Part shown: piece after piece, positions 8,752-18,241 of the stretch
Layout: each line of letters begins with the position of its first letter
Position numbering within the stretch: the first letter of the stretch is position 1
DNA from: Haliea alexandrii
Lineage (GTDB): Bacteria; Pseudomonadota; Gammaproteobacteria; Pseudomonadales; Halieaceae
Assembly (NCBI RefSeq): GCF_003719295.1
Contig: NZ_RFLW01000001.1
Location: forward strand, 620,001 to 684,000
DNA length: 64,000 nucleotides
Reading direction: 5' to 3'
Program-made: the position numbers and the translations under genes
The notes under the pieces: generated by a model
What the model saw: the letters and a program-made list of their open reading frames with translations, nothing else
Told to the model about the DNA's origin: nothing
The model's database searches: none

Positions 8752-8785
8752 CAGCCGCGAGTGTGCCTGCGCATGCTTGCGGCTG
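8752..8785 (+). terminator. Stem-loop after the carbonic anhydrase gene
   Basis: Arms 8752-8761 and 8776-8785 pair over 10 bases (CAGCCGCGAG with CTTGCGGCTG, one G-T pair) around a 14-base loop, 12 bases after the stop. There is no T-run, so it is a weak or Rho-assisted terminator or only an RNA-stabilising hairpin. Confidence 0.35.
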
Positions 8786-8885
8786 CAGCGTTGTCACTAA
8801 ACTTTCACTCGCCTGCCATCGCCAATTCATAAACAGATATCACTCTGGTTACGTTTTTTGACGCAACCTCACTGGAGTGATGTAC

Positions 8886-11351
8886 ATGTTCGATCCTTGT
8901 CGCAGCAGACTGACAGCCGCCGTGCTGGGAGCACTTTCCTGCACCACGCATGCCGCTGACACCGCCCTCGAAGAAACCGTGGTAACGGCTTCACCGATCA
9001 AGCAGTCCGAGTCGGCCGCGATTCTCGCCAAGCGCGACGCGCTGAATGTTCTCGACGCTATTTCTGCCGATTCCATCGGGCGTTTCCCGGACCAGAACCT
9101 GGCCGACTCGCTGGCCCGCGTACCGGGCATAGCCATTGAGCGCGACCAGGGTCAGGCACGCTATGTGAATTTACGCGGTGCGCCCTTCCGCTACACAGCC
9201 ATTGCATTCGATGGTATTGACGTGCCGGGGGCGGAAAACGGCAGAATTCCGCGCTTTGACAGCTTCCCTGCGGTGATCACCCGTCAGCTCACGGTTAACA
9301 AAGCGATTACGGCGAACATGCCGGGTGAGGCCGTCGCAGGTTTCATCAATATCGAAACCCACAGTCCCTTCGATAAAGAGGGCCTCGGTCTGGCTTTTGA
9401 CTTTGGCTTCGGCGAACAGGACCTGGGTGGCGGGGATGTGGAGAAGTCCAATCTCCGCGTCTCCTGGTCTGGCGAGCAGTTGGGTTTGCTGGGTTTCTTT
9501 TCGCGCAACAACCGCGAACAAATCACCGATAACCGCGAATACGAATTCGAGCTTGCACCCTCCGGCGAACGGCTTACTAACGAACTGGACTTTCGCAGCT
9601 ATAAGATCGAGCGCAGTGACGAGGCTTACGGCGGTACACTGGAATACCGTGGTGAGGGTCGGGTATCCCGCCTTTACCTGACCAGTGTTTATAGCGAATT
9701 CGTCGACAAGGAGGAGCGGAACCAGCTGGTGTTCAGTTTCCTCGCGCCTCAGGCGGGACTGCAGGCTGATAACGCGCCGCTGTCGGTCAATCGCCTGCTG
9801 GAAGACGGTATCTATGACAATTCCACGTTTACCAATACCCTCGGTGCTGATTTCCGGCTGGCGGGCTTTGACATCAAAACAGCCTACAACTACACCGAAA
9901 CCGAGTACCTCGTTGACTTGCCGATACTCTACCAGGCGGCGGGTTTTGCCGGGGTTTCCGCCAACGGCCCGGTGCCCTGGCTCGGCAGCTATGACCTGCG
10001 CGACGAGACTGACCCCCTGCTGTACCTCAACGGTGATCCGTCAGACTCGGTTTTCCTGAGCACGTTTGGCCTGGGTGTCTACAACCCGCTGGATCAGACG
10101 GTCGACAAGTACAAGCTGGATCTCACGCGCGGTGTGGGCCTGTTGGGCGACAACAGTACGCTGGCACTGGGCCTGCAACTCGATCAGCGTGAGGCCCGGG
10201 GCGGTGCGCTGACCCAGGGCCTGGGTGCATTCCCCGTTGACCAGCTGAACCCCAATGACTTCAACACGGGACAACGGTGGCAGGCAAACACCGCCAACAC
10301 GATTGGCGGTACCTATTTCGACAACCCTGCACTGAACGCCGCGTGGCGTGCCACCGGGGTCTACCCGGAGAGTGTTGTGCCCGCCAACAACGTGGTAAAC
10401 CTCGACGAGGACATCCTCGCTGCCTACGGCATGCTGACCAGTGAATTCAGCTGGGGCAGCGTGATCCTCGGCCTGCGCGTGGAGCAGACTGAAGTGGACA
10501 ACACCACGGATGGGCGCACGGTGTCATCGGACTTCACCAACTGGTTGCCGAACGCCCATGTGAACGTCGATCTGGCTCAGGATCTCAGACTGCGCGTGTC
10601 GGCGAGCACGGGGGTGAATCGCCCTACCTACAATGAATGGCGTGCCTCCGCTTCCGTGGACCCGATAGATCGCGAGATCAATGGCGGTAATCCGCGTCTC
10701 GACGCTGAGGAGTCCTGGGGGTTCGACAGTTCGCTCGAATACTACGTTGAAAATGGCGGCCTGGTTTCCGCGGCAGTTTTTTATCGCCAAGTGGACAACG
10801 TCATCTATGCGGATGCCAGCGGTGTAGACGCCGGGCTTTACGCACCGGAATTTGCTGGTGAAACCTGGCAGTACGTTGGATTTCTGAATGGCAGAGATGG
10901 CGTGTTCAGCGGCGTTGAGTTGAATGCCGTGTACTTTGCCGACGCCTTGCTGCAAGGCCTGGGTCTGAGTGCCAACGTGACCCTCGCCGATAGCGAGTTC
11001 ACCCGGCAGAACGGTGACACGGCCAGCCTCCCCGGCACCTCTGACATGATCTGGAACGCGGCGCTGTTCTATGAAAACGATGGCTTCTCGGCGCGCCTGA
11101 ACTACAGCTGGCGCGATGAGTGGATCTCGCCACTGGAAGACCCCTCCGAGTTCTGGGGAGAGATGGAGCGCCTGGATGCGCAAATCAACTACACGCTGCC
11201 TGTGCAATGGCTGGGTGCCGAAACCATGTTGTACGCCAGTTTCAACAACCTGACGGACGAAACCGATGTACGCTACGCCGGCAATGGCACGTTGAACCAA
11301 TCAGAGAGCTACGGCATGCACTATCTGCTGGGCCTGCGCGTCAACTACTAG
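8886..11351 (+). CDS. TonB-dependent outer-membrane receptor
   Basis: 821 residues. Signal peptide ends near THAADTA, followed by a TonB-box-like ETVVTAS and a plug domain (about 45-170) with SLARVPGIAIERDQ and YVNLRGAP. The rest alternates aromatic beta-strands and ends in Tyr (LLGLRVNY), as expected for a 22-strand barrel. The plug resembles the Caulobacter/sphingomonad-type receptor group that imports carbohydrates or other organics rather than classical siderophore receptors. GTG 8877, ATG 8880 and ATG 8886 are all in frame; GGAG at 8874-8877 suits 8886 best. The following phosphatase starts 9 bases later and is probably co-transcribed. Confidence 0.9.
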   Translation: MFDPCRSRLTAAVLGALSCTTHAADTALEETVVTASPIKQSESAAILAKRDALNVLDAISADSIGRFPDQNLADSLARVPGIAIERDQGQARYVNLRGAPFRYTAIAFDGIDVPGAENGRIPRFDSFPAVITRQLTVNKAITANMPGEAVAGFINIETHSPFDKEGLGLAFDFGFGEQDLGGGDVEKSNLRVSWSGEQLGLLGFFSRNNREQITDNREYEFELAPSGERLTNELDFRSYKIERSDEAYGGTLEYRGEGRVSRLYLTSVYSEFVDKEERNQLVFSFLAPQAGLQADNAPLSVNRLLEDGIYDNSTFTNTLGADFRLAGFDIKTAYNYTETEYLVDLPILYQAAGFAGVSANGPVPWLGSYDLRDETDPLLYLNGDPSDSVFLSTFGLGVYNPLDQTVDKYKLDLTRGVGLLGDNSTLALGLQLDQREARGGALTQGLGAFPVDQLNPNDFNTGQRWQANTANTIGGTYFDNPALNAAWRATGVYPESVVPANNVVNLDEDILAAYGMLTSEFSWGSVILGLRVEQTEVDNTTDGRTVSSDFTNWLPNAHVNVDLAQDLRLRVSASTGVNRPTYNEWRASASVDPIDREINGGNPRLDAEESWGFDSSLEYYVENGGLVSAAVFYRQVDNVIYADASGVDAGLYAPEFAGETWQYVGFLNGRDGVFSGVELNAVYFADALLQGLGLSANVTLADSEFTRQNGDTASLPGTSDMIWNAALFYENDGFSARLNYSWRDEWISPLEDPSEFWGEMERLDAQINYTLPVQWLGAETMLYASFNNLTDETDVRYAGNGTLNQSESYGMHYLLGLRVNY

Positions 11352-11360
11352 GAGGGAGAT

Positions 11361-12278
11361 ATGAGCATGCTACGTTCCGCGATTCTACTCCTCGGTTGTG
11401 CTTTCGCACTGGGTGCCTGGGCGGAGAGGGCGCCCGCACCGGTGCCTGTTACAGCGGACCTCGCCGCCAGTAGTGACACCCTGCGCAGCTATCGGCGCCT
11501 CCTGCCACTGGAAGGTGGCTCCAATTTCCGTGACCTGGGGGGCTATCCGACTGAGGATGGGCGAACTGTGAAACGGGGCTTGTTGTTTCGTTCCGGCGCA
11601 ATGACCGGCCTGACCGAAGCCGATGCGGTGTATCTCGAACAATTCGGCTTCCAGGCCGTGGTGGACTTGCGCTCCACTGAAGAACTCGATTTGTATCCGA
11701 ATCGCTGGGCGCGGGGCGCCGGTGTGAACTATCTGCATCACCCGTACTCGATGCTGAACCTGATGCGCGACCAAGGTGCCGAGATCGGCTCCGCACAGGG
11801 CGACTACAGCCCGATGTACCGCTACATGCAGGTGTTTCTCAAGCCGCAGCTCAGCCTGTATTTTGACACCCTGCTGGCGGGCAAGGTCCCCGCCGTGGTG
11901 AACTGTTCTGCCGGCCAGGATCGAACCGGGGTGACCTCGGCCCTGTTGTTGACCGCGCTCGGCGTTGAGCGTGAGCTGGTGATTGAGGATTACCTGTTGT
12001 CTACGGACTTCCGTCGCCCCGGGGTGGAGCGCGGCGACGTCGACTTGGAGGAGGCCGCCGAGACCAATGCGTTTGCCGCCATGATGTTGCAGCATGGCGG
12101 CGGTACCCGCGACGAACGGCCCAATTCGCTGGTGACGCCGCAAGGTGTGCCGTTTATCACCTTTACCCTGGATGCCATCGAGCAGAGCCATGGCAGTGTG
12201 GCGGCCTACCTTGAGCAGGAACTCGGTGTCGACGCCACGGCGCTTGAGCGCCTGCGCGGTCTCTATCTCGAAGGCTAA
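11361..12278 (+). CDS. Exported tyrosine-type protein/phosphoester phosphatase
   Basis: 305 residues with a signal peptide ending near AWAERAP. The Y_phosphatase3 signature is clear: NFRDLGGY at 55-62, then the P-loop [10 protein letters not shown] at 181-190 with nucleophile Cys182 and Arg188 (CX5R). Relatives (LipA/IphP type) hydrolyse phosphotyrosine, phosphoinositides or other monoesters. AGGAGGGAG precedes the ATG. It directly follows the TonB receptor, so it may dephosphorylate the receptor's substrate in the periplasm before or after uptake. Confidence 0.88.
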   Translation: MSMLRSAILLLGCAFALGAWAERAPAPVPVTADLAASSDTLRSYRRLLPLEGGSNFRDLGGYPTEDGRTVKRGLLFRSGAMTGLTEADAVYLEQFGFQAVVDLRSTEELDLYPNRWARGAGVNYLHHPYSMLNLMRDQGAEIGSAQGDYSPMYRYMQVFLKPQLSLYFDTLLAGKVPAVVNCSAGQDRTGVTSALLLTALGVERELVIEDYLLSTDFRRPGVERGDVDLEEAAETNAFAAMMLQHGGGTRDERPNSLVTPQGVPFITFTLDAIEQSHGSVAAYLEQELGVDATALERLRGLYLEG

Positions 12279-12379
12279 CCGGCGGCAACGCTCCCGGGCG
12301 GGGCCGCTTTACGCACCACTTTGTCGATTCCGGCAGGGCTGCTATCGTAAGCGCTCTGGATATCGGTCAAAGGTGTTAC

Positions 12380-13564
12380 ATGGAAGCGGGAAAGCGCTGG
12401 CAGCGGCTCAACTGGGAAGATCCCTTCCTGCTTGAGCAGCAGTTGTCGGATGAACAGCGCATGGTGCGTGACAGCGCGCGCCAGTACGCACAGGAAAAGC
12501 TGCGACCACGCGTGCGCGAGGCCTTTCGCCACGAGGACACCGATCTGGCGATTTTTCGTGAGATGGGTGACCTCGGGTTGCTGGGTAGCACCATCGACGG
12601 TTACGGTTGCCCGGGCGTCGACTACATCAGTTACGGGCTGATTGCCCGGGAAGTCGAACGCGTGGACTCTGGCTACCGTTCCATGATGAGCGTGCAGTCG
12701 TCGCTGGTGATGTATCCCATCCATGCCTATGGCAACGAGGCACAACGCGAGCAGTATCTGCCACGCCTTGCCAGCGGCGAGTGGATAGGCTGCTTCGGCC
12801 TCACCGAACCCGATTACGGCTCCGACCCCGGCGGCATGATTACCCGTGCGCGCAGTGTGGCGGGCGGTTATCGGCTCAGCGGCAGCAAGATGTGGATAAC
12901 CAACAGCCCGGTGGCCGATATTTTTGTCGTGTGGGCGAAGACCGACGACGGCAAGATTCGCGGGTTTATCCTGGAGCGCGGCATGGAGGGCCTGAGCACA
13001 CCCACAATAACGGGCAAGCTGGCCCTGCGAGCGTCAGTGACCGGGCAAATCGTGCTGGACGACGTGTTCGTGAGTGAGGCCCAGTTGTTGCCCGGCGTGG
13101 CGGGCCTGAAAGGCCCGTTCGGCTGCCTCAACAACGCCCGCTACGGTATCGCCTGGGGCGCTTTGGGTGCCGCGGAAACGTGCTGGTTCGCGGCGCGGGA
13201 GTACACCCTGGAGCGCAGCCAGTTCGGGCGCCCATTGGCCGCCACGCAACTCGTGCAGCTGAAGCTGGCGGATATGCAGACCGAGATCAGCCTCGGTCTG
13301 CAAGGCTGCTACCGCGCCGGGCAGCTGCTCGATGCCGGACAGATCGCCCCGGAACTCATTTCCCTGATCAAGCGCAATTCCTGTGGCAAGGCGCTGCATA
13401 TCGCGCGTCAGGCGCGGGACATGCTGGGGGGCAATGGCATCTCCGACGAGTATCCCGTCATGCGCCACATGGTCAATCTCGAGGTGGTGAACACCTACGA
13501 GGGTACGCACGATGTGCACGCGCTGATACTCGGGCGCAGCCAGACCGATATACCCGCATTCTGA
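12380..13564 (+). CDS. gcdH: Glutaryl-CoA dehydrogenase
   Basis: 394 residues, acyl-CoA dehydrogenase fold. It oxidatively decarboxylates glutaryl-CoA to crotonyl-CoA in lysine/tryptophan/hydroxylysine and dicarboxylate breakdown, passing electrons to ETF. The GcdH-specific ending [16 protein letters not shown] holds the catalytic base Glu374. The N-terminal [11 protein letters not shown], the [12 protein letters not shown] flavin loop and WITNSP also match this subfamily rather than generic acyl-CoA dehydrogenases. GGTG lies just before the ATG, a modest ribosome site. No LysR regulator or CoA-transferase partner is adjacent, unlike many proteobacteria. Confidence 0.93.
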   Translation: MEAGKRWQRLNWEDPFLLEQQLSDEQRMVRDSARQYAQEKLRPRVREAFRHEDTDLAIFREMGDLGLLGSTIDGYGCPGVDYISYGLIAREVERVDSGYRSMMSVQSSLVMYPIHAYGNEAQREQYLPRLASGEWIGCFGLTEPDYGSDPGGMITRARSVAGGYRLSGSKMWITNSPVADIFVVWAKTDDGKIRGFILERGMEGLSTPTITGKLALRASVTGQIVLDDVFVSEAQLLPGVAGLKGPFGCLNNARYGIAWGALGAAETCWFAAREYTLERSQFGRPLAATQLVQLKLADMQTEISLGLQGCYRAGQLLDAGQIAPELISLIKRNSCGKALHIARQARDMLGGNGISDEYPVMRHMVNLEVVNTYEGTHDVHALILGRSQTDIPAF

Positions 13565-13651
13565 GCGGAGCATGCGGTGCGCGCTGGCGAGAGCGTGCCG
13601 GGTTCGTTGACACTCAAGCGCTTGCCGCACAACACAGGTATCGATACGTTC

Positions 13652-14800
13652 ATGAAAACCTTACTGAAAGTTCTGCTGGTTCTGTTTCTTGTGGTTGGCC
13701 TGGTGCTCTGGGTGCTGGCCACGGGCAAGCAGCCAGAGCCCTTTGTTCCCGGCAGCGAGAGCGCGGCGCGTGTGCAGCCCGGCCCGCTGCCGGTGGTCAG
13801 GGTGGAGCGCGATTACGTGGACACCTCGCGGCCTGCGAGCGCCAACGGCGACTATCCCGGGGCCGACGAGCGGCGTTTAGAGACCACGCTGTGGTACCCG
13901 AACGACCGGCAGTCGGCGCCGTATCCGCTGCTGGTATACAGCCACGGTTTCTCATCCTCACGACAGGAGGGGGAGTCGCTGGCGGCCTACCTGGCGAGCC
14001 ATGGCTACATTGTTATTGCCCCCACCTTTCCCCTGACCCATATGCGTGCCCCTGGTGGACCCCGGGTACAGGATGTGGTCAACCAGCCGGGTGACGTGAC
14101 CTTCCTGATTGATGAGTTACTGGCGGCTGCCGAGGACCCCGGCAGTGTATTGTACCAGCAGGTCGACCCCGAGCGGATCGGCGCGCTCGGCCTGTCCCTT
14201 GGCGGGCTCACCTCGACGCTGGCGGCTTTTCACCCGCAACTTCGTGACCCGCGCATCACGGCCGCGCTGTCTATCGCCGGCCCCACGTTCGTATTCACCG
14301 ATACGTTCTATCGCCATCACCCGCTGCCGTTTTTGATGCTGGCGGGAGATATCGATGCCATTGTGCCGTGGGAAGACAATGCCCAGCCGGTGCCTGAGCA
14401 GGTTCCGGGTGGTGAGCTCGTGACGCTGCGCGGTGCCTCCCATGCCGGGTTTGCCGACCCCGCTGCCATGATGCGCTGGCTTTCCAACCCGGATGCCGTG
14501 GGCTGCTGGATTGTGCAACGCTCCATGGGCGACAGCCAGGAAGAGCCCTGGTACGACCTGATAGGGCCGCCGGAAATGGGCATCAACTACAACGCGGACT
14601 CGGCGCTGTGCACGATGGACCCGCTACCGGACGCGATGAACCCGCTGCGCCAGCAAATGCTCACGCGGGTTGTGGTGGGCAGCTTCTTTGATCGCGAGTT
14701 TTCACGCTCCGCAGCCACGCGAGAGGCGGCCGACCGCTACTTGCGGGAGGTGCTCGCAGAAGAACTCCTTGAGGCCAGCTATGTACGGGCCGCCGACTGA
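13652..14800 (+). CDS. Membrane-anchored alpha/beta hydrolase, PAF-acetylhydrolase/dienelactone-hydrolase-like
   Basis: 382 residues from ATG 13652. Residues 2-21 are a hydrophobic helix (LLKVLLVLFLVVGLVLWVLA) acting as uncleaved anchor or signal. The hydrolase core shows the oxyanion segment YSHGFSSS, the nucleophile elbow GLSLGG (Ser), an acid in DIDAIVP and His in GASHAGF. Substrate unknown; the C-terminal 100 residues are less conserved. An in-frame candidate start at 13577 would put 25 residues before the helix, which looks less natural. It ends 2 bases before the stop of the convergent M48 gene. Confidence 0.8.
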   Translation: MKTLLKVLLVLFLVVGLVLWVLATGKQPEPFVPGSESAARVQPGPLPVVRVERDYVDTSRPASANGDYPGADERRLETTLWYPNDRQSAPYPLLVYSHGFSSSRQEGESLAAYLASHGYIVIAPTFPLTHMRAPGGPRVQDVVNQPGDVTFLIDELLAAAEDPGSVLYQQVDPERIGALGLSLGGLTSTLAAFHPQLRDPRITAALSIAGPTFVFTDTFYRHHPLPFLMLAGDIDAIVPWEDNAQPVPEQVPGGELVTLRGASHAGFADPAAMMRWLSNPDAVGCWIVQRSMGDSQEEPWYDLIGPPEMGINYNADSALCTMDPLPDAMNPLRQQMLTRVVVGSFFDREFSRSAATREAADRYLREVLAEELLEASYVRAAD

Positions 14801-14802
14801 CG

Positions 14803-15630
14803 CTACTGGGCGTCCGCGGTGAGTACCTGAATCGGCTGTATGTTCGCCTTGCTGCCCGTCGGGTTCAATTGCCGCATATCGTTGGCCATGGCGCCCAGGG
14901 CCGCTTGGCGGTTGCCCGGCGCGGGATGGGTGCTGAGGAATTCAGGTGGCCGGTCGTCGCCGCCCACTGAGCCCATTTTTTCCCACAGGGTGACGGCGGC
15001 ATCCGGGTCGTAACCGGCGCGCACGGCAATCTCCATGCCCAGCTGGTCAGCTTCCAGTTCTGCGGTGCGGCTGTTGGGCAGCTCCAGGGCCAGCTTGGCG
15101 GCAACTGCAGCACCGCCCATGGCGGCCGCAGGACGATCGGACATGGCCCCCACGGCGACCACACCCAAGGTGGTGGCCATGGCCCGGGACATACGTTCAG
15201 CGGTGTGGTTCGCCAGCGCGTGGGAAATCTCGTGGCCCATGATCTGGGCGAATTCGGCATCGGTCAGCTTCAGTTGCTCGAACAGGCCGGTATAGACCGC
15301 CATACGCCCGCCGGCCATGCACCATGCATTCACCGTGTCCGGGTCGTCGATAACTGCCACACTCCACTCCCAGTCAGCCGAGCGCGGATATTCCTGCATG
15401 GCCACGGTCACCAGTCTACCGGTAATGGTGGCAACGCGTTTGGCCAGCGCTTTGTCGCTGGACAACTTGTCCTGCTTGTCGAGGTCGGAAACGGTGCTCA
15501 GATAGGCGGTGCGCGACTCCACGATCGCCGCTTCCGGGGAAATCAGCATGAACTGGGCCCGGCCCGTGGGGCTGGTGGCACAGGCGCTGAGCAGGCAGGC
15601 CGCAGTGGCCAGAATAAACCATCGTTTCAT
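14803..15630 (-). CDS. M48-family metalloprotease lipoprotein
   Basis: 275 residues. A lipoprotein signal with lipobox LSAC (Cys17) indicates membrane anchoring at the periplasmic face. Zinc site HEISH at 133-137, and the third ligand Glu lies in ELEADQLG about 55 residues on. Members such as LoiP/YcaL/BepA-type proteases trim misassembled outer-membrane proteins or envelope components. Monocistronic by appearance; the Rieske gene behind it ends 91 bases upstream. GAGGGA precedes the ATG. Confidence 0.9.
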   Translation of the reverse strand: MKRWFILATAACLLSACATSPTGRAQFMLISPEAAIVESRTAYLSTVSDLDKQDKLSSDKALAKRVATITGRLVTVAMQEYPRSADWEWSVAVIDDPDTVNAWCMAGGRMAVYTGLFEQLKLTDAEFAQIMGHEISHALANHTAERMSRAMATTLGVVAVGAMSDRPAAAMGGAAVAAKLALELPNSRTAELEADQLGMEIAVRAGYDPDAAVTLWEKMGSVGGDDRPPEFLSTHPAPGNRQAALGAMANDMRQLNPTGSKANIQPIQVLTADAQ

Positions 15631-15721
15631 GGGCGGGTCCCTCGCAATATGACGGCCAGTTTAGCCGATTTCCGCGAGGGTTTTGACCCGCCAGGGATTT
15701 GCCGGTTCCTCGGGGGGCGGC

Positions 15722-16810
15722 CTAGAAGGGCAGGCCGTCGTCGATCGCGTGGCCGGCTTCCTTGGGCGTGATCAGGCCCTGAGTGAGGTGCGTACCGTTC
15801 ACTTCCCGGCGGATGTCGGCGGCCTGTTCCGGGGTGGCAAAGAACTGGGAATACCACTTGCGCCCGGTTTTGAAGGGCCCGTCGGTTTTCATCTGCATGA
15901 TTTTCAGGGCTGGCCGTTTGTGTTTCCACACGTTGAAGTCAGCGGCAAAGGCTTCCAGCGCGTTGGCCTGGAACTGCTTGGCGGCTTCCTTGTCCAGTTC
16001 GCTGGCGGGGGATTCCGCGCCGCGGTACAGCACGGCGTGCCAGGCTTTGACCTTGCCATCTTCTACCGGCGTGTTGGCAATCAGCTCGAACATCACCGCG
16101 TCACCGAACACCTGCTTCGAGAGCAGCACACCGGGTCCTGTGTACCAGGTGGTGGTATACAGATAGGTGTTATAAAGCTGCATTGGGCCGCCCTGGCGTT
16201 GGATATACACCTGATCATTGAGCTCGTTTTCGAAATACTCACAGGGTGCGCCGTGGGTTGGGCCGAGGTGACGGCAGTCGGCCATATTATCGATGATTTC
16301 CTGGGGGTGAATTTCCAGCTCACCCAGATGGTCGAGCTCCCACTGCACCCACTGCGGGTCATCCCACTGCTTGAGCAGGGGCGCATCGTAATCCGGCGCA
16401 CGCCCATCCGGGTCGTACCAGGCCATTACGCAGCCCATGTTGTCCACCACCGGGTAGGAGCGTATGGACGCGGATTTCGGGTAGGGGCCGTCGGAGTAGG
16501 GGATATCGTCGACATCGCCGTCGCAGCTGTAGCGCCAGCCGTGGTAGGGGCAGCGAATGGAGTCCCCTTCAATCTGCTCGCCGTTCTTGACGATCATGGC
16601 GCTGGTGCTGGCGGTCAAGTGAGTGCCCATGTGCGCGCAGTAGGCGTCCAGCATGACCGGTTTGCCGCTCTCGCCACGGTACAGGGCCAGGTCCTGGCCG
16701 AAGAAGCGCACGGCCATGGGGCCGGCGTCCAGTTCCTTGCTTTCCGCGACGATAAACCAGCCGCGGGGATAGATGTTGGGTCCGAGATTGTAGTCAGCCG
16801 CTGTGGCCAT
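15722..16810 (-). CDS. Rieske non-heme iron oxygenase, KshA/steroid-hydroxylase-like
   Basis: 362 residues. The N-terminal Rieske domain has CAH (Cys58, His60) and CPYHGW (Cys87, His90). The gap between the two halves is 26 residues, longer than the roughly 16-17 usual in KshA. The catalytic domain shows IIDNMADCRH and PTHG (His181, His186), the mononuclear iron ligands. The family adds O2 to steroids, sterols or other hydrophobic rings and needs a ferredoxin reductase, which is not encoded nearby. ATG 16810 was chosen over a farther start at 16897 because GGAG lies 10 bases before it and the 29-residue extension looks like noise. Confidence 0.85.
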   Translation of the reverse strand: MATAADYNLGPNIYPRGWFIVAESKELDAGPMAVRFFGQDLALYRGESGKPVMLDAYCAHMGTHLTASTSAMIVKNGEQIEGDSIRCPYHGWRYSCDGDVDDIPYSDGPYPKSASIRSYPVVDNMGCVMAWYDPDGRAPDYDAPLLKQWDDPQWVQWELDHLGELEIHPQEIIDNMADCRHLGPTHGAPCEYFENELNDQVYIQRQGGPMQLYNTYLYTTTWYTGPGVLLSKQVFGDAVMFELIANTPVEDGKVKAWHAVLYRGAESPASELDKEAAKQFQANALEAFAADFNVWKHKRPALKIMQMKTDGPFKTGRKWYSQFFATPEQAADIRREVNGTHLTQGLITPKEAGHAIDDGLPF

Positions 16811-16912
16811 GGTATTGATCTCCGAGTAATGCACGATGCCCTGCAGTATAGCCCTCGTGGGCGCTGGGGCCACGGTGGGTCGCCTCGCCGGGGCCACGCG
16901 GCGTGGCTTGGC

Positions 16913-18241
16913 TCAACTATTTGGTGCGCTGGTTGCTGTGCTGGCCGCGCCCGGGCTGTGCGCCCGCTCAAAGCGGCGCCCGAGGTAAATACCGGTCAGG
17001 CCCCAGCAGGCCGCAACGCCGGCACCGATCAATGCGAGTGCCGCCATGCCCAGTCCAAAGCCCTGGGTGAGCGCGGTGAACGCCCAGGCATTCAGCATGT
17101 CTCCTCCCCGGTAGACCACAATATCAATCACAGGTTTCGCCTTGAAGCGCGTTTCCCGGTCAACTGCCGTGAACAGCATCTCGCGCGCCGGACGGGAAAT
17201 GGCATAGTTGCCTGCCCGGCGTGCAATCTGCACGACCACAACCACCGCTGCCACAGGGGCGGCGGCGAGGAGCAGCATACCGGCGCAGATAAGCACCGGC
17301 ACCGATGCCAGTGTGAAGGGCAGCCCCAGATGATTGGCCATGCGCCCCGTGGCGAAGGCGGCAACCAGTACCGTCAGCGTGTTTACCACCAGGTCCATAC
17401 TGGCCCAGATCTGCGCCCGGCGCCCCTCGGAGTAGTCCGCCAGCAGATTTTTCAGCTCGAAATAGACGAAGGAGCTGATGCTGGTATACAGGAAAATGAA
17501 CAGGGCGATGCCCCACAGGTAGCGGTTGCGACGAAAGGCGGAGAATCCGGCGAAGGGGTTGCCGCCGAGTGCCGCCAGCGCGCCCGCAGGTGTCTGTTCC
17601 GGGGAGCCTTGCAGGGCCCCGTTCTGTTGCCGCTGCAACACGGTTATCAGGGGCAGGGTGAGCACCAGCATGAGCGCCGCGATCAACAGCAGCGGCTCGG
17701 TGCCCCTGTCGCCTGCCAGCAGCGTGACCAGAGCGGGGCCCCCGATCGCGCCAACACTGGCCCCCGCGCCGATGAAGCCGAACAGGCGCTTCGACTGGGC
17801 CCTGGAAAAACAGTCCGCCATCAGGCTCCAGAATACGGAAATGTGAAACAGGCTGAAGACGCTGATCCAGACGTAGAAGGCCTTGTCTATCAGGGTGATA
17901 CGGGTGCCACCGCTGGCGGCAAGGTAGAAGAGCACGAAGCTCAGGGCAAAGCCCCCGTACACGCCGGGCACCAGGTGCTGCAGCCGTATACGCGCGACAG
18001 CGGCTCCGTACAGCGATACCGCCGCCGTGCTGAAAAAGAAGGTGAAGGTCCACAGCCAGCTGACTTCCGCATCGCTCCAGTTGCTGGCCATGGCATCGCG
18101 CACCGGCCGCAGCAGGTAGTAGGCTGCCATCAGGGTGAGCACCAGCAGAAAGGACGTGAGCGTGGCGCTCACTTCCCGGGGTTCAACCTCACAGGCCAGC
18201 GACAGCAGGCGTTGTAGTGGCCGGCGCGGCGTTGGTTTCAA
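16913..18241 (-). CDS. Polytopic transporter, MFS/Npt nucleotide-carrier-like
   Basis: 442 residues with about 12 hydrophobic segments. The N-terminal AAYYLLRPVRDAM stretch and the GFIGAGASVGAIGG segment are features I associate with proteins annotated as Npt1/Npt2-type (TLC) or MFS carriers in free-living gammaproteobacteria; a nucleotide substrate is not established for them. Translation would start at TTG 18241, which overlaps the TGA of the aldo/keto reductase (TTGA), so expression probably depends on coupling to that upstream gene. The next in-frame Met lies inside the first helix, which supports the TTG. Confidence 0.7.
   Translation of the reverse strand: MKPTPRRPLQRLLSLACEVEPREVSATLTSFLLVLTLMAAYYLLRPVRDAMASNWSDAEVSWLWTFTFFFSTAAVSLYGAAVARIRLQHLVPGVYGGFALSFVLFYLAASGGTRITLIDKAFYVWISVFSLFHISVFWSLMADCFSRAQSKRLFGFIGAGASVGAIGGPALVTLLAGDRGTEPLLLIAALMLVLTLPLITVLQRQQNGALQGSPEQTPAGALAALGGNPFAGFSAFRRNRYLWGIALFIFLYTSISSFVYFELKNLLADYSEGRRAQIWASMDLVVNTLTVLVAAFATGRMANHLGLPFTLASVPVLICAGMLLLAAAPVAAVVVVVQIARRAGNYAISRPAREMLFTAVDRETRFKAKPVIDIVVYRGGDMLNAWAFTALTQGFGLGMAALALIGAGVAACWGLTGIYLGRRFERAHSPGAASTATSAPNS

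Noticed and set aside
15683-18217. Very long open frame (844 codons) on the plus strand
   Set aside because: Antisense to the Rieske and transporter genes, with His/Arg/Gln/Gly-rich composition and no recognisable domain; a shadow of GC-rich coding on the minus strand.
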